This document shows positions 18,376-26,741 of a stretch of DNA of 41,627 bases, piece after piece. The position numbers were made by a program, and so were the translations under genes. Numbering within the stretch: position 1 is the first letter of the stretch; every line of letters begins with the position of its first letter. Source of the stretch: CAZEIW01 sp964512305 (GTDB lineage: Bacteria > Pseudomonadota > Gammaproteobacteria > Burkholderiales > Burkholderiaceae_F); the NCBI GenBank assembly GCA_964512305.1, contig CAZEIW010000232.1, positions 1 through 41,627 of the forward strand, written 5' to 3'. The notes beneath the pieces are model-generated. The model was not told where the DNA came from. It searched no databases and saw only the letters and a list, made by a program, of their open reading frames with translations.

Positions 18376-20328
18376 TCACTCCCCGAGGCCCATCTGGATG
18401 TAGCCGGTCGGGCAGACGTCGCGGCAGATGTGGCAGCCGATGCACTTGTCGTAGTCGGTCATCACGTAGCGACCGAGCGTCGCTTCCTTCTTCGGCACGC
18501 GAGACACCGCGTGCTGCGGGCAGTACACGACGCAGTTGTCGCACTCGAAGCACATGCCGCAGCTCATGCAGCGCTTGGCCTCGGCGATCGCGTCGGCTTC
18601 GGAAAGCGCCTCGATGCGTTCCTGGAAATTGCCCAGCGCGGCCGCCCGATCGAGCGTGATCACGCGGCGCACGTGGCGCGGCACATGGGTGAAGTGGCCG
18701 AGGAAGAGCTCATCGTGCGCGATCACGTAGCGGTCGGCGCGGTTCTCGAAGTTGTGGACCGCGACCGGCTGCTCGGCGGTGCCGCGGATCGGCTCCGCGA
18801 CGGCGTCGATCTTCAGCCCCTTCTCCGCCATCTTGGCCGGCAGGTCGAACGAGCGCACATCGACCTTCGGGCGCTTGCCTGCCTCCAGCCCGCGCAGGAA
18901 GCGGTCGATTCCCTCGGCCGCGATCGCGCCGTGGCCGATCGCGGTGGTCAGCAGGTGCGGCCGAAGCACGTCGCCGCCCGCGAACGTCCCGGCCTTGCCG
19001 GCAACCTGCAGGCCCCGGTCGGCGTTGACCGCGCCGCGCCCGTTGTCGAACTCCTCGAGCCCGCTGAAGTCGACCGCCTGCCCGATCGCCGAGACGATCA
19101 GGTCGGCCTCGAGCTCCTGCGCGGTGCCCTCGGCGATCCTGACCTCGAGCTTCGGCCCGACGAAGCGCGCCTCGCAGCGGGCGACGCGCAGGGCGGTGGC
19201 GCGCCCGTCGGCGCCGCGCACCAGGCCCACCGGCGCCAGTCCACCCAGGATCTGGATGCCTTCGGCGAGCGCCTGCTCGACTTCGTGCCGGTTCGCCTGC
19301 ATCCTGTCGACCGCGAACACCGAGGTCAGCGTGACCTCCGAGCCCTGCCTGGCGCTGATCTCGGCGACGTCGTGCGCGGCGCGGCCGCCGATCACCGACT
19401 CGAAATCGGTCGGATGGGCGTGCTGGATGTGGCCGAGGCGGCGCGCCACCGTCGCGACGTCGATCGACGTATCGCCGCCGCCGACCACGACCACGCGCCG
19501 GCCGACGTGCTGCAGCCTGCCGTCGTTGAATGCCCGCAGGAACGCGGTGGCGCTGACGACGTTGGGCGCCACGCCGTCCTCGATCGGCAGCGCGCGCCCC
19601 GACTGCGCGCCCAGGCCGAGGAACACCGAATCGAACCGGGCGCGGATCTCCTCCATCGTGACGTCGCGCCCGACGCGGCAGTTCGTCCGCGCCTGCACGC
19701 CGAGGTCGAGGATGCGCTGGATCTCGGCATCGAGCGTTTCGCGCGGCGTCCGGAAGCCCGGGATCCCGTAGCGCATCATGCCGCCGAGGAACTCGTGCTC
19801 GTCGAAGATCGTGACCTCGTGGCCTTTCAGCGCCAGCTGGTACGCGCACGACAGGCCGGCCGGCCCGCCGCCGATGACCGCGACGCGCTTGCCGCTGGGC
19901 GCGACCTGCGCCTGGAACTTCAGCCCGTGCGCGATCGCATATTCGCCGAGGAAGTGCTCGACCGCGTTGATGCCGACATGATCCTCGACCTCGTTGCGGT
20001 TGCAGCCGCTCTCGCACGGGGCCGGGCAGACGCGGCCCATCACCGACGGGAACGGATTGGCCCGCGTCAGGCGCCGCCACGCGTACTCCTGCCAGGGCAC
20101 GCCGGCCGGCGGCTTCTCCGTGCCGCGCGCGATCGCCAGGTAGCCGCGTATGTCCTCTCCGGACGGGCAGCTGCCCTGGCACGGGGGCGTCGACTGCACG
20201 TAGGTCGGGCACTTGTAGGAGTGGCTGGCCTGGAAGATCTGCTCGCGCCACGAGGCGACATGATCGTCGCCGTCGGCGTAGCGGCGGAACTGCAGGGGTT
20301 CGGTCGCGGGCTGGGAAGGGGTCGGCAT
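18376..20328 (-). CDS. dsrL: DsrL, NAD(P)H:acceptor iron-sulfur flavoprotein
   Basis: 650-residue GltD-like flavoprotein. An N-terminal cysteine cluster (C40, C50, C54, then CPAPCESGCNRNEV near 102-115) is followed by an FAD Rossmann motif (VIGGGPAGLSCAYQL near 152) and an NAD(P)H motif (VVVGGGDTSIDVATVARR near 285). At the C-terminus, from about residue 575, lie two ferredoxin motifs (CMSCGMCFECDNC...CP and CIGCHICRDVCP). DsrL is essential for oxidative sulfur metabolism in Allochromatium, where it takes electrons from DsrAB-linked sulfur oxidation to NAD+. Its presence marks this as an oxidative rDsr cluster. The ATG at 20328 overlaps the dsrK stop (TGATG). Confidence 0.96.
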   Translation of the reverse strand: MPTPSQPATEPLQFRRYADGDDHVASWREQIFQASHSYKCPTYVQSTPPCQGSCPSGEDIRGYLAIARGTEKPPAGVPWQEYAWRRLTRANPFPSVMGRVCPAPCESGCNRNEVEDHVGINAVEHFLGEYAIAHGLKFQAQVAPSGKRVAVIGGGPAGLSCAYQLALKGHEVTIFDEHEFLGGMMRYGIPGFRTPRETLDAEIQRILDLGVQARTNCRVGRDVTMEEIRARFDSVFLGLGAQSGRALPIEDGVAPNVVSATAFLRAFNDGRLQHVGRRVVVVGGGDTSIDVATVARRLGHIQHAHPTDFESVIGGRAAHDVAEISARQGSEVTLTSVFAVDRMQANRHEVEQALAEGIQILGGLAPVGLVRGADGRATALRVARCEARFVGPKLEVRIAEGTAQELEADLIVSAIGQAVDFSGLEEFDNGRGAVNADRGLQVAGKAGTFAGGDVLRPHLLTTAIGHGAIAAEGIDRFLRGLEAGKRPKVDVRSFDLPAKMAEKGLKIDAVAEPIRGTAEQPVAVHNFENRADRYVIAHDELFLGHFTHVPRHVRRVITLDRAAALGNFQERIEALSEADAIAEAKRCMSCGMCFECDNCVVYCPQHAVSRVPKKEATLGRYVMTDYDKCIGCHICRDVCPTGYIQMGLGE

Positions 20329-21854
20329 CAGCGGTCTCCGAGCACGATCGCCGAGCTGACGAGCTGATGCACGCCGCCGACCATGCTCATCTTGTAGCCG
20401 TAGTACGGCAGGATCTTGGTGAACTGCGCCTTGCAGATCGCGCAGATCGTCGCCATGAAGTTGACGTCGTGGCCGTCGACCACCTGCTTGAGCGCCTCCA
20501 TGCGCGGCGCAGCGCCCTTGACGCGCAGGTCGAGCAGCTCGTCGGTCAGGAGCCCGCCGCCGCCGCCGCAGCACCACGTCGCCTCGCGGATCGTGTCGGG
20601 CGCCATGTCGACGAAGCGGTTGGCCACCGCGCGGATGATCTGGCGCGGGATCTCGAATTGCCCGCCGGGAAGGTCGCCCATGCGCGAGGCGCGCGCGACG
20701 TTGCAGGAGTCGTGGAAGGTCACGACGCGGCCGTCGTTGGCCGACTTGTCGAGCCGCAACGCGCCGCGCTGGATCAGGTCCCACGTCACTTCGCAGATAT
20801 GGGCCGGCTGGCGGTAGCGCGAATCGAGCTGGCTCTGCAGCTGGCGCGCGAACGGGTCGGCGCCGCCGGCGCCGATGCCGACCAGCGTGTTCCAGAAGCT
20901 GTAGGCCACCCGCCACGCGTGTCCGCATTCGCCGACCACGATGCGCTTGACCCCCAGCTCGAGCGCCGCCTCCCGGATCCTGAGCGCGATCTTGCGCAGC
21001 TGCTCGTAGCTGCCGATGAACATCCCGAAGTTGCCGGCCTCGGAGGCGCTGGACGACAGCGTCCATGAAATGCCGGCCGCGTGGAACACCTTGCCGTATC
21101 CGATCAGGCTTTCGACGTGCGGCTCGGCGAAGAAATCCGCCGACGGCGTCACCAGCAGCACCTCGGCGCCCTTCTGGTCGAGCGGATAGCGCACGTCGGC
21201 GCCGGTGGCTTCCTTGACGTCCTCTTCCAGGCCCAGCAGCGTGTCGGCGAGTGCGCGCTCCGGCAGGCCCAGGTTGTTGCCGATCCGGTGCACCTTGCCG
21301 ATGATCTCGTTCGAGTACTTCTGCCCCAGGCCGATCGAATCCATGACCTCGCGCGCAGCCATCGTGATCTCGGCCGTGTCGATGCCGTACGGGCAGAACA
21401 CCGAGCAGCGACGGCACTCCGAGCACTGGTGGAAGTAGCTGAACCAGCGGTCGAGCAGCTCGCGCGAGAAGTCCTGCGCGCCGACCAGCCCCGGTGCGAT
21501 CTTTCCGGCAGTCGTGAAATGGCGCCGGTAGACGCTGCGCATCAGCTCCTGGCGGGCCACCGGCATGTTGCCCGGATCGCCGGTGCCGATGAAGTAGTGG
21601 CACTTGTCGGTGCAGGCGCCGCAGTGCACGCATGCGTCCAGGTAGACCTTCAGCGAGCGGTACTTGCCGAGCAGCTCGCCCAGCTTCGAGACCGCCTTGT
21701 CCTGCCAGTCGGCCACCAGCTCGCCCGGATACCCGATCGCCTGCTGGATCTTGTCGCCGGCCGCGTACGGACGGCTTCCCGCCATCGCACCCGGCTTGAG
21801 CATCGGCACCAGCGGAAATTCGCGCAGCGCCGGCGCGGTCACCTCGGCAGCCAT
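20328..21854 (-). CDS. dsrK: DsrK, HdrD-like cytoplasmic iron-sulfur subunit
   Basis: 508-residue protein of the heterodisulfide-reductase D type. Ferredoxin motifs CVHCGACTDKC near residue 75 and CSECRRCSVFCP near 145 are followed by CCG domains with ECGH near 320, WCCGGGGG near 425 and CAICKAQF near 465. It is the cytoplasmic face of DsrMKJOP and acts on the thiol/disulfide (trisulfide) form of DsrC. ATG at 21854 lies 1 nt after the dsrM stop. Compared with Isp2 at 7266-8576 it has an extra N-terminal 70 residues but the same motif order. Confidence 0.96.
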   Translation of the reverse strand: MAAEVTAPALREFPLVPMLKPGAMAGSRPYAAGDKIQQAIGYPGELVADWQDKAVSKLGELLGKYRSLKVYLDACVHCGACTDKCHYFIGTGDPGNMPVARQELMRSVYRRHFTTAGKIAPGLVGAQDFSRELLDRWFSYFHQCSECRRCSVFCPYGIDTAEITMAAREVMDSIGLGQKYSNEIIGKVHRIGNNLGLPERALADTLLGLEEDVKEATGADVRYPLDQKGAEVLLVTPSADFFAEPHVESLIGYGKVFHAAGISWTLSSSASEAGNFGMFIGSYEQLRKIALRIREAALELGVKRIVVGECGHAWRVAYSFWNTLVGIGAGGADPFARQLQSQLDSRYRQPAHICEVTWDLIQRGALRLDKSANDGRVVTFHDSCNVARASRMGDLPGGQFEIPRQIIRAVANRFVDMAPDTIREATWCCGGGGGLLTDELLDLRVKGAAPRMEALKQVVDGHDVNFMATICAICKAQFTKILPYYGYKMSMVGGVHQLVSSAIVLGDR

Positions 21855-21855
21855 C

Positions 21856-22605
21856 TCAACGCCCTCCTTCCAGCCGCGCGGCCCACGGCGACAGGTGACG
21901 GCGCTCGCGCGGATCGTCGGCCTGGTTGCGGGTCGGCGAGAAGAACAAGGCCGGCGCGTGCATCAGCTTGCTGAACGGGAAGGCGATCATCAGCAGCGCG
22001 ACCAGCGCCAGGTGCGCGAGCAGCAGGGGGTCGGCCGGCAGCGGCTGCGGCGTGAACCGAATCAGGCCGAGGAAGAAGACCTTGACCGCGATCACGTCCG
22101 TGTGCACCAGGAACTTCATCGCCAGTCCGCTGGCCGCGATCGACGCCAGGACCGCGAGCCACAGGTGGTCGGAAACCGTCGAGATGAAGCGGATGCGCTC
22201 GACCAGCAGGCGGCGCGCCCACAGACCGGCCAGCCCCGCAGCCATCGCGAAGCCGGCCAGCACGCCGAAAGGCTGCGCCCAGGCGACCCAGAACCACACC
22301 GGCTCGGTGAAGTAGCGCAGGTGCCGCACGAGCACGAGCAGCAGGCCGGCGTGGAACACCCAACCGCAGGCCCAGGTCCACAGGTTCGCCTTGAACAGGC
22401 TCTCGAACAGCACCACCTCGCGGGCAAGGCGCAAGGCCACGCCGCCGGCAGTCAGCGGCGCCGGCGTGGTCGGGATCTTCAACGGCGCCGGCGTGCGCCA
22501 GTAGTCGGCGATCCGGTACGCGACCCCGCCGGCCATCACGGCCGCGGCCAGGTAGAACAGCGCCGCGTAGGCGAGCGCCAGCGCCGTGACCGGGGCCGCG
22601 TTCAT
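21856..22605 (-). CDS. dsrM: DsrM, b-type cytochrome membrane subunit
   Basis: 249-residue NarI-like protein with about six transmembrane helices. Haem-ligand candidates are the histidines in GWVFHAGLLLVLVRHLRYF near residue 85-100 and in LLLAHLALVAL and FSKLMHAPALFF towards the C-terminus. It passes electrons between quinone and DsrK. ATG at 22605 has GAGGG upstream; dsrC ends 22 nt before it. The residue pattern parallels Isp1 of the hydrogenase operon. Confidence 0.95.
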   Translation of the reverse strand: MNAAPVTALALAYAALFYLAAAVMAGGVAYRIADYWRTPAPLKIPTTPAPLTAGGVALRLAREVVLFESLFKANLWTWACGWVFHAGLLLVLVRHLRYFTEPVWFWVAWAQPFGVLAGFAMAAGLAGLWARRLLVERIRFISTVSDHLWLAVLASIAASGLAMKFLVHTDVIAVKVFFLGLIRFTPQPLPADPLLLAHLALVALLMIAFPFSKLMHAPALFFSPTRNQADDPRERRHLSPWAARLEGGR

Positions 22606-22627
22606 CTTCGACCCTCGGGCGGAGGGC

Positions 22628-22963
22628 TCAGACGCAGCCGGTGGGCTTGGGCAGGCCGGCGATCTTGCATGCCTGCTTGGCCGGTCCGTACGGGAACAGC
22701 TCGTACAGGTACTGGCTGTTGCCCTTGTCGGCGCCGAGCGCCTTCCCGATCGCCTTGGTCAGCACCCGAACCGCCGGCGCGATCTGGTATTCCTCGTAGT
22801 ACTTGCGCAGGAAGTTGACGACTTCCCAGTGCTGAGGCGTCATCGTGACGTTCTCCGCCGCGGCGATGACATTGGCGATTTCCTCGCTCCAGTCGCCGAG
22901 GTTGACGAGGTAGCCCTCCTCGTCGGTTTCGAACGTCTTGCCTTCCGCTTCGATCGTGCTCAT
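22628..22963 (-). CDS. dsrC: DsrC, sulfur carrier protein (TusE family)
   Basis: 111-residue protein with the full DsrC signature: a C-terminal arm with C99 and C110 spaced CX10C (ACKIAGLPKPTGCV). The penultimate Cys110 carries the persulfide or, with Cys99, the trisulfide processed by DsrAB and DsrMKJOP. TusE proteins keep only the last cysteine, so this is true DsrC. A strong Shine-Dalgarno (AAGGAG) precedes ATG at 22963, which fits the high expression usual for DsrC. It takes sulfur from DsrEFH, encoded just upstream. Confidence 0.98.
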   Translation of the reverse strand: MSTIEAEGKTFETDEEGYLVNLGDWSEEIANVIAAAENVTMTPQHWEVVNFLRKYYEEYQIAPAVRVLTKAIGKALGADKGNSQYLYELFPYGPAKQACKIAGLPKPTGCV

Positions 22964-22990
22964 GCTTTCTCCTTGATTCCCGTGCCGCCG

Positions 22991-23287
22991 CTACAGCCAC
23001 GAATGGCTGCTCGCGTGCTCGGCCGCGAGGTCCACGAAACCGCCGTAATCGACCAGGGTGACGCCCTCGATCACGCGGTCGATCACGCCGCGCGCCTCGA
23101 GATCCGGCGCCAGCGCGTACACCTTGAAGCGTTCCGACGCCGCCCGCAGCATCGCCTGCCCGGGATTGCCCCGGGTCGCCGCGTAAACGCCGTCCTCGAT
23201 CAGCAGAATCGCGCCGCCGCGGGCGACCCGCACGCAGGAATCGAGCGAGTTGCGGTCGAGCGGCGACTTGTTGACGATGTGCAGCAA
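22991..23287 (-). CDS. dsrH: DsrH, subunit of DsrEFH sulfurtransferase (TusB family)
   Basis: 98-residue protein. Conserved Cys18 (RNSLDSCVRVARGGAILLIEDGVYAA, residues about 12-38 in sense) corresponds to the DsrH cysteine of Allochromatium. The start is TTG at 23287 with GGGGAG seven bases upstream; no ATG or GTG is available ahead of the conserved LHIVNKSP segment. The rare start codon could lower DsrH relative to its 1:1:1 partners, unless coupling with dsrF, 14 nt away, compensates. The stop is TAG. Confidence 0.95.
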   Translation of the reverse strand: MLHIVNKSPLDRNSLDSCVRVARGGAILLIEDGVYAATRGNPGQAMLRAASERFKVYALAPDLEARGVIDRVIEGVTLVDYGGFVDLAAEHASSHSWL

Positions 23288-23301
23288 AGGGGGCTCCCCG
23301 T

Positions 23302-23664
23302 CTAGCAGCTCAGTACGACGTCCTGCTGCTGCATGAGGTCGCCCAGCTCCGCGCGCCCCAGCACCGTGACCGGCACCAGCAGGTCTTCCTCTTCCAGACC
23401 GCGCGCCTCGAGCGACTCGCGCTCGACGTACAGCTTCTCGACGTCGTAGCCCTCGAGCGCGCGGTAGGTCGGCGAGAAGTTCTTGGTCTCGATGCCCTTG
23501 GTCTGCTGGCCTTTCTTCAGCTGGTAGACGCCGTCGTCGAGGAAGACGAGCGACACGTCCTGGTCGAACGCCGCGGTGATCAGCACGACCTCGAGCGACT
23601 CGAGCGCGTACACGGTGCCGTACGGCGCCTTGCGATTGACGAACATGAACTTCTTGGCCGCCAT
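23302..23664 (-). CDS. dsrF: DsrF, subunit of DsrEFH sulfurtransferase (TusC family)
   Basis: 120-residue DsrE-fold protein with the N-terminal FVNRKAPYGTVYALESLEVVLITAAFDQDVSLVF pattern (conserved core, residues about 8-42) and DDGVYQLKKGQ. It forms the structural part of the (DsrEFH)2 hexamer and has no conserved catalytic cysteine except near its C-terminus (LSC). ATG at 23664 has AAGG seven bases upstream. It lies 10 nt after dsrE. Confidence 0.95.
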   Translation of the reverse strand: MAAKKFMFVNRKAPYGTVYALESLEVVLITAAFDQDVSLVFLDDGVYQLKKGQQTKGIETKNFSPTYRALEGYDVEKLYVERESLEARGLEEEDLLVPVTVLGRAELGDLMQQQDVVLSC

Positions 23665-23674
23665 CTTTGAGCCT

Positions 23675-24034
23675 TCAGTCGCCGAACACGACCAGCCGGT
23701 CGGCCTGGATGCCCGACTCGACCAGCTGCCCGAGGCCCGAGATGCGGAACCCCGGCGCCAGCCCCTCGTCCTTGATGCCGCGCCGCAGCGCCGCCGCCAC
23801 GCAGACCACCAGGTCGACGCCGTGGTCCTCGGCGAGCTTGCTCCAGCGCTGGACGATGTTGCGGTCGTCCTGCGGAGGTTCAGTCAGCTTGTTCGCGTTG
23901 TTCACGCCGTCGTGATAGAAGAACACCCGATGGATCTCATGACCTTTCGCCAGTGCCGCCTTGCAGAACAGGTAGGCGCTGTCGCTGGCCTGGTGCTGGT
24001 ACGGCCCTTCGTTGACCAGGATCCCGAATTTCAT
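23675..24034 (-). CDS. dsrE: DsrE, sulfur-binding subunit of DsrEFH (TusD family)
   Basis: 119-residue protein with active Cys78 (DLVVCVAAALRRG), at the same residue number as the persulfidated cysteine of Allochromatium DsrE. It receives sulfur, probably from a TusA-like or rhodanese donor, and hands it to Cys110 of DsrC. The conserved N-terminal YQHQASDSAYLFCKAALAKGH lies at residues 12-32. ATG at 24034 follows the dsrB stop by 25 nt. DsrEFH in this arrangement is diagnostic of the sulfur-oxidising direction. Confidence 0.96.
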   Translation of the reverse strand: MKFGILVNEGPYQHQASDSAYLFCKAALAKGHEIHRVFFYHDGVNNANKLTEPPQDDRNIVQRWSKLAEDHGVDLVVCVAAALRRGIKDEGLAPGFRISGLGQLVESGIQADRLVVFGD

Positions 24035-24059
24035 GGCGCGCGTCCGCAGGATCTCGAAC

Positions 24060-25136
24060 TCAGAACCGGATGTGCGTCGACGCGTTCAGGTTCACCCGCG
24101 CCCCGCGCCAGTCGTCGATCAGGTACTTCGTGAAAGGCAGGCCGGTCTTCTCGAAGAACCGGGGCCAGCCGATCCGTTCGACCCAGTCCGACAGCCGCTC
24201 CCACGAGCGGGCGTCGTCCTTGTACGTGTACAGGATCTTCTTCACGACCTCAGCGACCTCGGTCCAGCGCGGCGGATTGTTGGGCAGCCCCGCGGCGACC
24301 ATCTTCATGAACGTCGGCTTGCCGCGCGCGTTGGAGTTCTTGCCGCCGACCCAGATCGCGAGCTTCGAATGCTCCGGATCGTTGATCTGCATCGGCGGGC
24401 ACGGGGGGTAGCAGGCGCCGCAGCAGATGCACTTCTTCTCGTCGACCTCGAGCGACGGCTTGCCGTTCACCAGCGCCGGCCGGATCGCGGCCACCGGGCA
24501 GCGCGCCACGACGGCCGGGCGCTCGCAGACGTTGGCCACCAGGTCGTGGTTGATCTTCGGCGGCTTCGTGTGCTGGATGATCACGGCGATGTCGGCCTGG
24601 CCGCCGCAGTTGATCTCGCAGCAGGAGGTCGACAGGTGAACGCGGTTGGGCATCTCCTCCCGCTTGAATTCCTCGTACAGCTCGTCCATCAGCGCCTTGA
24701 CCACGCCCGATGCGTCGGTGCCCGGGATGTCGCAGTGCAGCCAGCCCTGCGTGTGCGCGATCATCGAGACCGAATTGCCGGTGCCGCCGACCGGGAAACC
24801 GGCCGACTCCAGCGCTGCGATCAGCGGTTCGACCTTGGATCGGTCGGACACGATGAACTCGATGTTCGAGCGGATCGTGAAGCGGACGTGCCCTTCCGCG
24901 TACCGGTCGGCGATGTCGCACAGCCTGCGGATCGTGTGCACGTCCATCTGCCGCTGCGTGCCTGCGCGCACCGTCCACACCTGGTCGCCGCCGTGCGCGA
25001 CATGGTGCAGCACGCCCGGGCGGGGGCGGTCGTGGTACTTCCAGTTGCCGTAGTTCCTCGCCAGTGCCGGGTGCAGGTACTGACGGTTGTCGGGAACGCC
25101 GCACTCGACGGCGCGCCGCATCTGTGCTTGGGCCAT
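24060..25136 (-). CDS. dsrB: DsrB, reverse dissimilatory sulfite reductase beta subunit
   Basis: 358-residue siroheme/iron-sulfur subunit of the alpha2beta2 reverse sulfite reductase. Visible motifs are HCDIPGTDASG near residue 134, STSCCEINCGGQADIAVI near 169 for the siroheme-[4Fe-4S] site, and the inserted ferredoxin CICCGACYPPCPP near 247. ATG at 25136 is chosen over ATG at 25142 because GGAGGG lies six bases upstream of it. It follows dsrA by 31 nt. With DsrA it oxidises DsrC-bound sulfane sulfur to sulfite. The two subunits share the fold but not the exact cysteine spacing. Confidence 0.97.
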   Translation of the reverse strand: MAQAQMRRAVECGVPDNRQYLHPALARNYGNWKYHDRPRPGVLHHVAHGGDQVWTVRAGTQRQMDVHTIRRLCDIADRYAEGHVRFTIRSNIEFIVSDRSKVEPLIAALESAGFPVGGTGNSVSMIAHTQGWLHCDIPGTDASGVVKALMDELYEEFKREEMPNRVHLSTSCCEINCGGQADIAVIIQHTKPPKINHDLVANVCERPAVVARCPVAAIRPALVNGKPSLEVDEKKCICCGACYPPCPPMQINDPEHSKLAIWVGGKNSNARGKPTFMKMVAAGLPNNPPRWTEVAEVVKKILYTYKDDARSWERLSDWVERIGWPRFFEKTGLPFTKYLIDDWRGARVNLNASTHIRF

Positions 25137-25167
25137 GTGCATCCCTCCGTGTCCGTGGCGCGCCGCC

Positions 25168-26463
25168 TCAGGCGGCGCTCTTGCGCTGCCTGATCCGGGC
25201 GACCTCGTCGTCCCAGCCGTCGGTGCGCACGTACGGATTGGTGCGCGGGCACGACACCATGTTCGGGTCGACCTCGAGGCCGACGGCCTCGAGAAAGTTG
25301 ACCAGCCCGATGCGCTCGATCATCTCGCCGGTGCGCTCGTGCTCGAGCGCGTTCTCGGCGAAGAAGTCGATGATCTTCTTCGCCAGCTCGACCAGCCGCT
25401 CGATGTCCTCGTCGGTCTCGAGCTTCATGAACGGCACCACGACCGTGCCCATCAGGTCGCCGATCTTCAGCGCGCGCTTGCCGCCGACCAGGATCGTCGC
25501 GCCCTTGTCGAGGCCCGGGGCGAGGCCGCCCGTGATCACATTGATGCAGTGCATGCAGCGCACGCAGTCGCGGTTGTCGATCTCGATCGCCTGCGCGTCG
25601 TCGAACTTCACCGACGTGATGCCCGGGCCGGTGCGCACGTCCTCGGCGCGCTTGATCTGTATCGCGTTGGTCGGACACCGCGCGACCACGTTGTTGACCA
25701 GCTCGTTCATGCCGTGGCGCTGGAAGTAGCGGCGCACCAGCGCCTCGTCGGCGCGGATGTTGTCGCGCCACGTCCCGATCACCGCCATGTCCGAGCGCTG
25801 GATCGAGTTCATGCAGTCGTTCGGGCAGCCCGAGAACTTGAACTTGAACTTGTACGGCAGCGCCGGCCGGTGGATCTCGTCGAGGAAGTTGTTGATCACG
25901 GTCCGGTGGACCTTCCCCTCGTCGTAGCACGACTGCTCGCAGCGCGCCGCGCCGACGCACGACATCGAGGTGCGCACCGCGGGGCCGGCGCCCCCGAGGT
26001 CGAACCCGAGCTCGTTGATCTCGTCGAAGGCCTTCTGCACGTTCTCGGTCGTGCAGCCCTGGAACATGATGTCGCCCGACTGGCCGTGCAGCGCGATCAG
26101 CCCGGAGCCGTGCCGCTCCCAGATGTCGCAGAACTTGCGCAGGAGGTCGGTCGTGTAGTGCATGCCGGCCGGAGGCATCACGCGCAGCGTGTGGAACTCG
26201 GCCGCATCCTTGAACTTCGGCTGGTCCTTGTCGTCCTTGAGCTCGGTGAAGCGCGGGATCACCCCGCCGCCGTAGCCGAACACGCCGACCGTTCCGCCCT
26301 TCCAGTAGCCCTTGCGCGTCCGGTAGGAGGTCTCGAGCTGGCCGAGCAGGTCGACGACGTAGTCCTTGTCCTGCGCCAGGCGCTTGAGCCCGGTCACGAA
26401 ACTCGGCCACGGGCCGTTTTCCAGCGTGTCGAGCATCGGCGTCGGGTGTGGCTTCTTCGCCAT
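25168..26463 (-). CDS. dsrA: DsrA, reverse dissimilatory sulfite reductase alpha subunit
   Basis: 431-residue subunit with the siroheme-[4Fe-4S] ligands C169-x5-C175 and C213-x3-C217 and an inserted ferredoxin domain (ARCPTNAIQI near 261, CVRCMHC at 300-306). The length matches oxidative-type DsrA. ATG at 26463 is supported by GGAG eight bases upstream and by the conserved start of the domain (MLDTLENGPWPSFVTGLKRL). It heads the dsr operon and is divergent from sqr. Presence of dsrL, dsrEFH and dsrC and absence of dsrD support operation in the oxidative direction. Confidence 0.98.
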   Translation of the reverse strand: MAKKPHPTPMLDTLENGPWPSFVTGLKRLAQDKDYVVDLLGQLETSYRTRKGYWKGGTVGVFGYGGGVIPRFTELKDDKDQPKFKDAAEFHTLRVMPPAGMHYTTDLLRKFCDIWERHGSGLIALHGQSGDIMFQGCTTENVQKAFDEINELGFDLGGAGPAVRTSMSCVGAARCEQSCYDEGKVHRTVINNFLDEIHRPALPYKFKFKFSGCPNDCMNSIQRSDMAVIGTWRDNIRADEALVRRYFQRHGMNELVNNVVARCPTNAIQIKRAEDVRTGPGITSVKFDDAQAIEIDNRDCVRCMHCINVITGGLAPGLDKGATILVGGKRALKIGDLMGTVVVPFMKLETDEDIERLVELAKKIIDFFAENALEHERTGEMIERIGLVNFLEAVGLEVDPNMVSCPRTNPYVRTDGWDDEVARIRQRKSAA

Positions 26464-26540
26464 CGACTCATCTCCGCAAGGTTGCGCCGGCGCGGCGCGT
26501 TCGAGGTGCCGGTACGGCCGGTGCCGTTTGCGCCGGGCGC

Positions 26541-26559
26541 CAGGGTGAATTTCGCCCTG
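26541..26559. promoter_or_regulatory. 9-1-9 dyad CAGGGTGAA-T-TTCGCCCTG upstream of dsrA
   Basis: A 19-bp dyad with a single mismatch between arms, 78 bp upstream of the dsrA start in the 278-bp dsrA-sqr divergent gap. Such odd-length symmetric sites are typical operators for dimeric regulators. The gap also contains the TACCC/GGGTA pair at 26639-26653; no convincing sigma-70 promoter was seen on either strand. Function is inferred. Confidence 0.4.
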
Positions 26560-26638
26560 CCATCCTAGGTGCGGCTCAGGCCCCGGACCATTCTTCCGGT
26601 CGGTAACGGGCGCCAAGCCTTTCGGGGCATCGGGGAGC

Positions 26639-26653
26639 TACCCGGATGGGGTA
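26639..26653. promoter_or_regulatory. TACCC-GGATG-GGGTA inverted repeat upstream of sqr
   Basis: A 5-5-5 dyad 88 bp upstream of the sqr start and 175 bp upstream of dsrA. It resembles the soeA-upstream dyad at 5514-5527 (TACCCA-CT-TGGGTA), and its reverse half (TACCCCA) is one base away from the NarL heptamer. A candidate target of the NarL-like regulator at 11853-12545. The spacer length differs from the soeA site, which weakens the case. Confidence 0.35.
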
Positions 26654-26741
26654 TCCGACGCCCGCTCACCGCAGCTATAGACGCATGACCGCCCCGGCGG
26701 GCTCAATATCGCCTGCTGCGCAGCGCGCGAGCCACCCGGAC

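Noticed and set aside
17800..20367. Plus-strand open frame of 855 codons opposite dsrL and dsrJ
   Set aside because: Antisense shadow; no recognisable domain, and dsrL and dsrJ motifs are complete on the minus strand.
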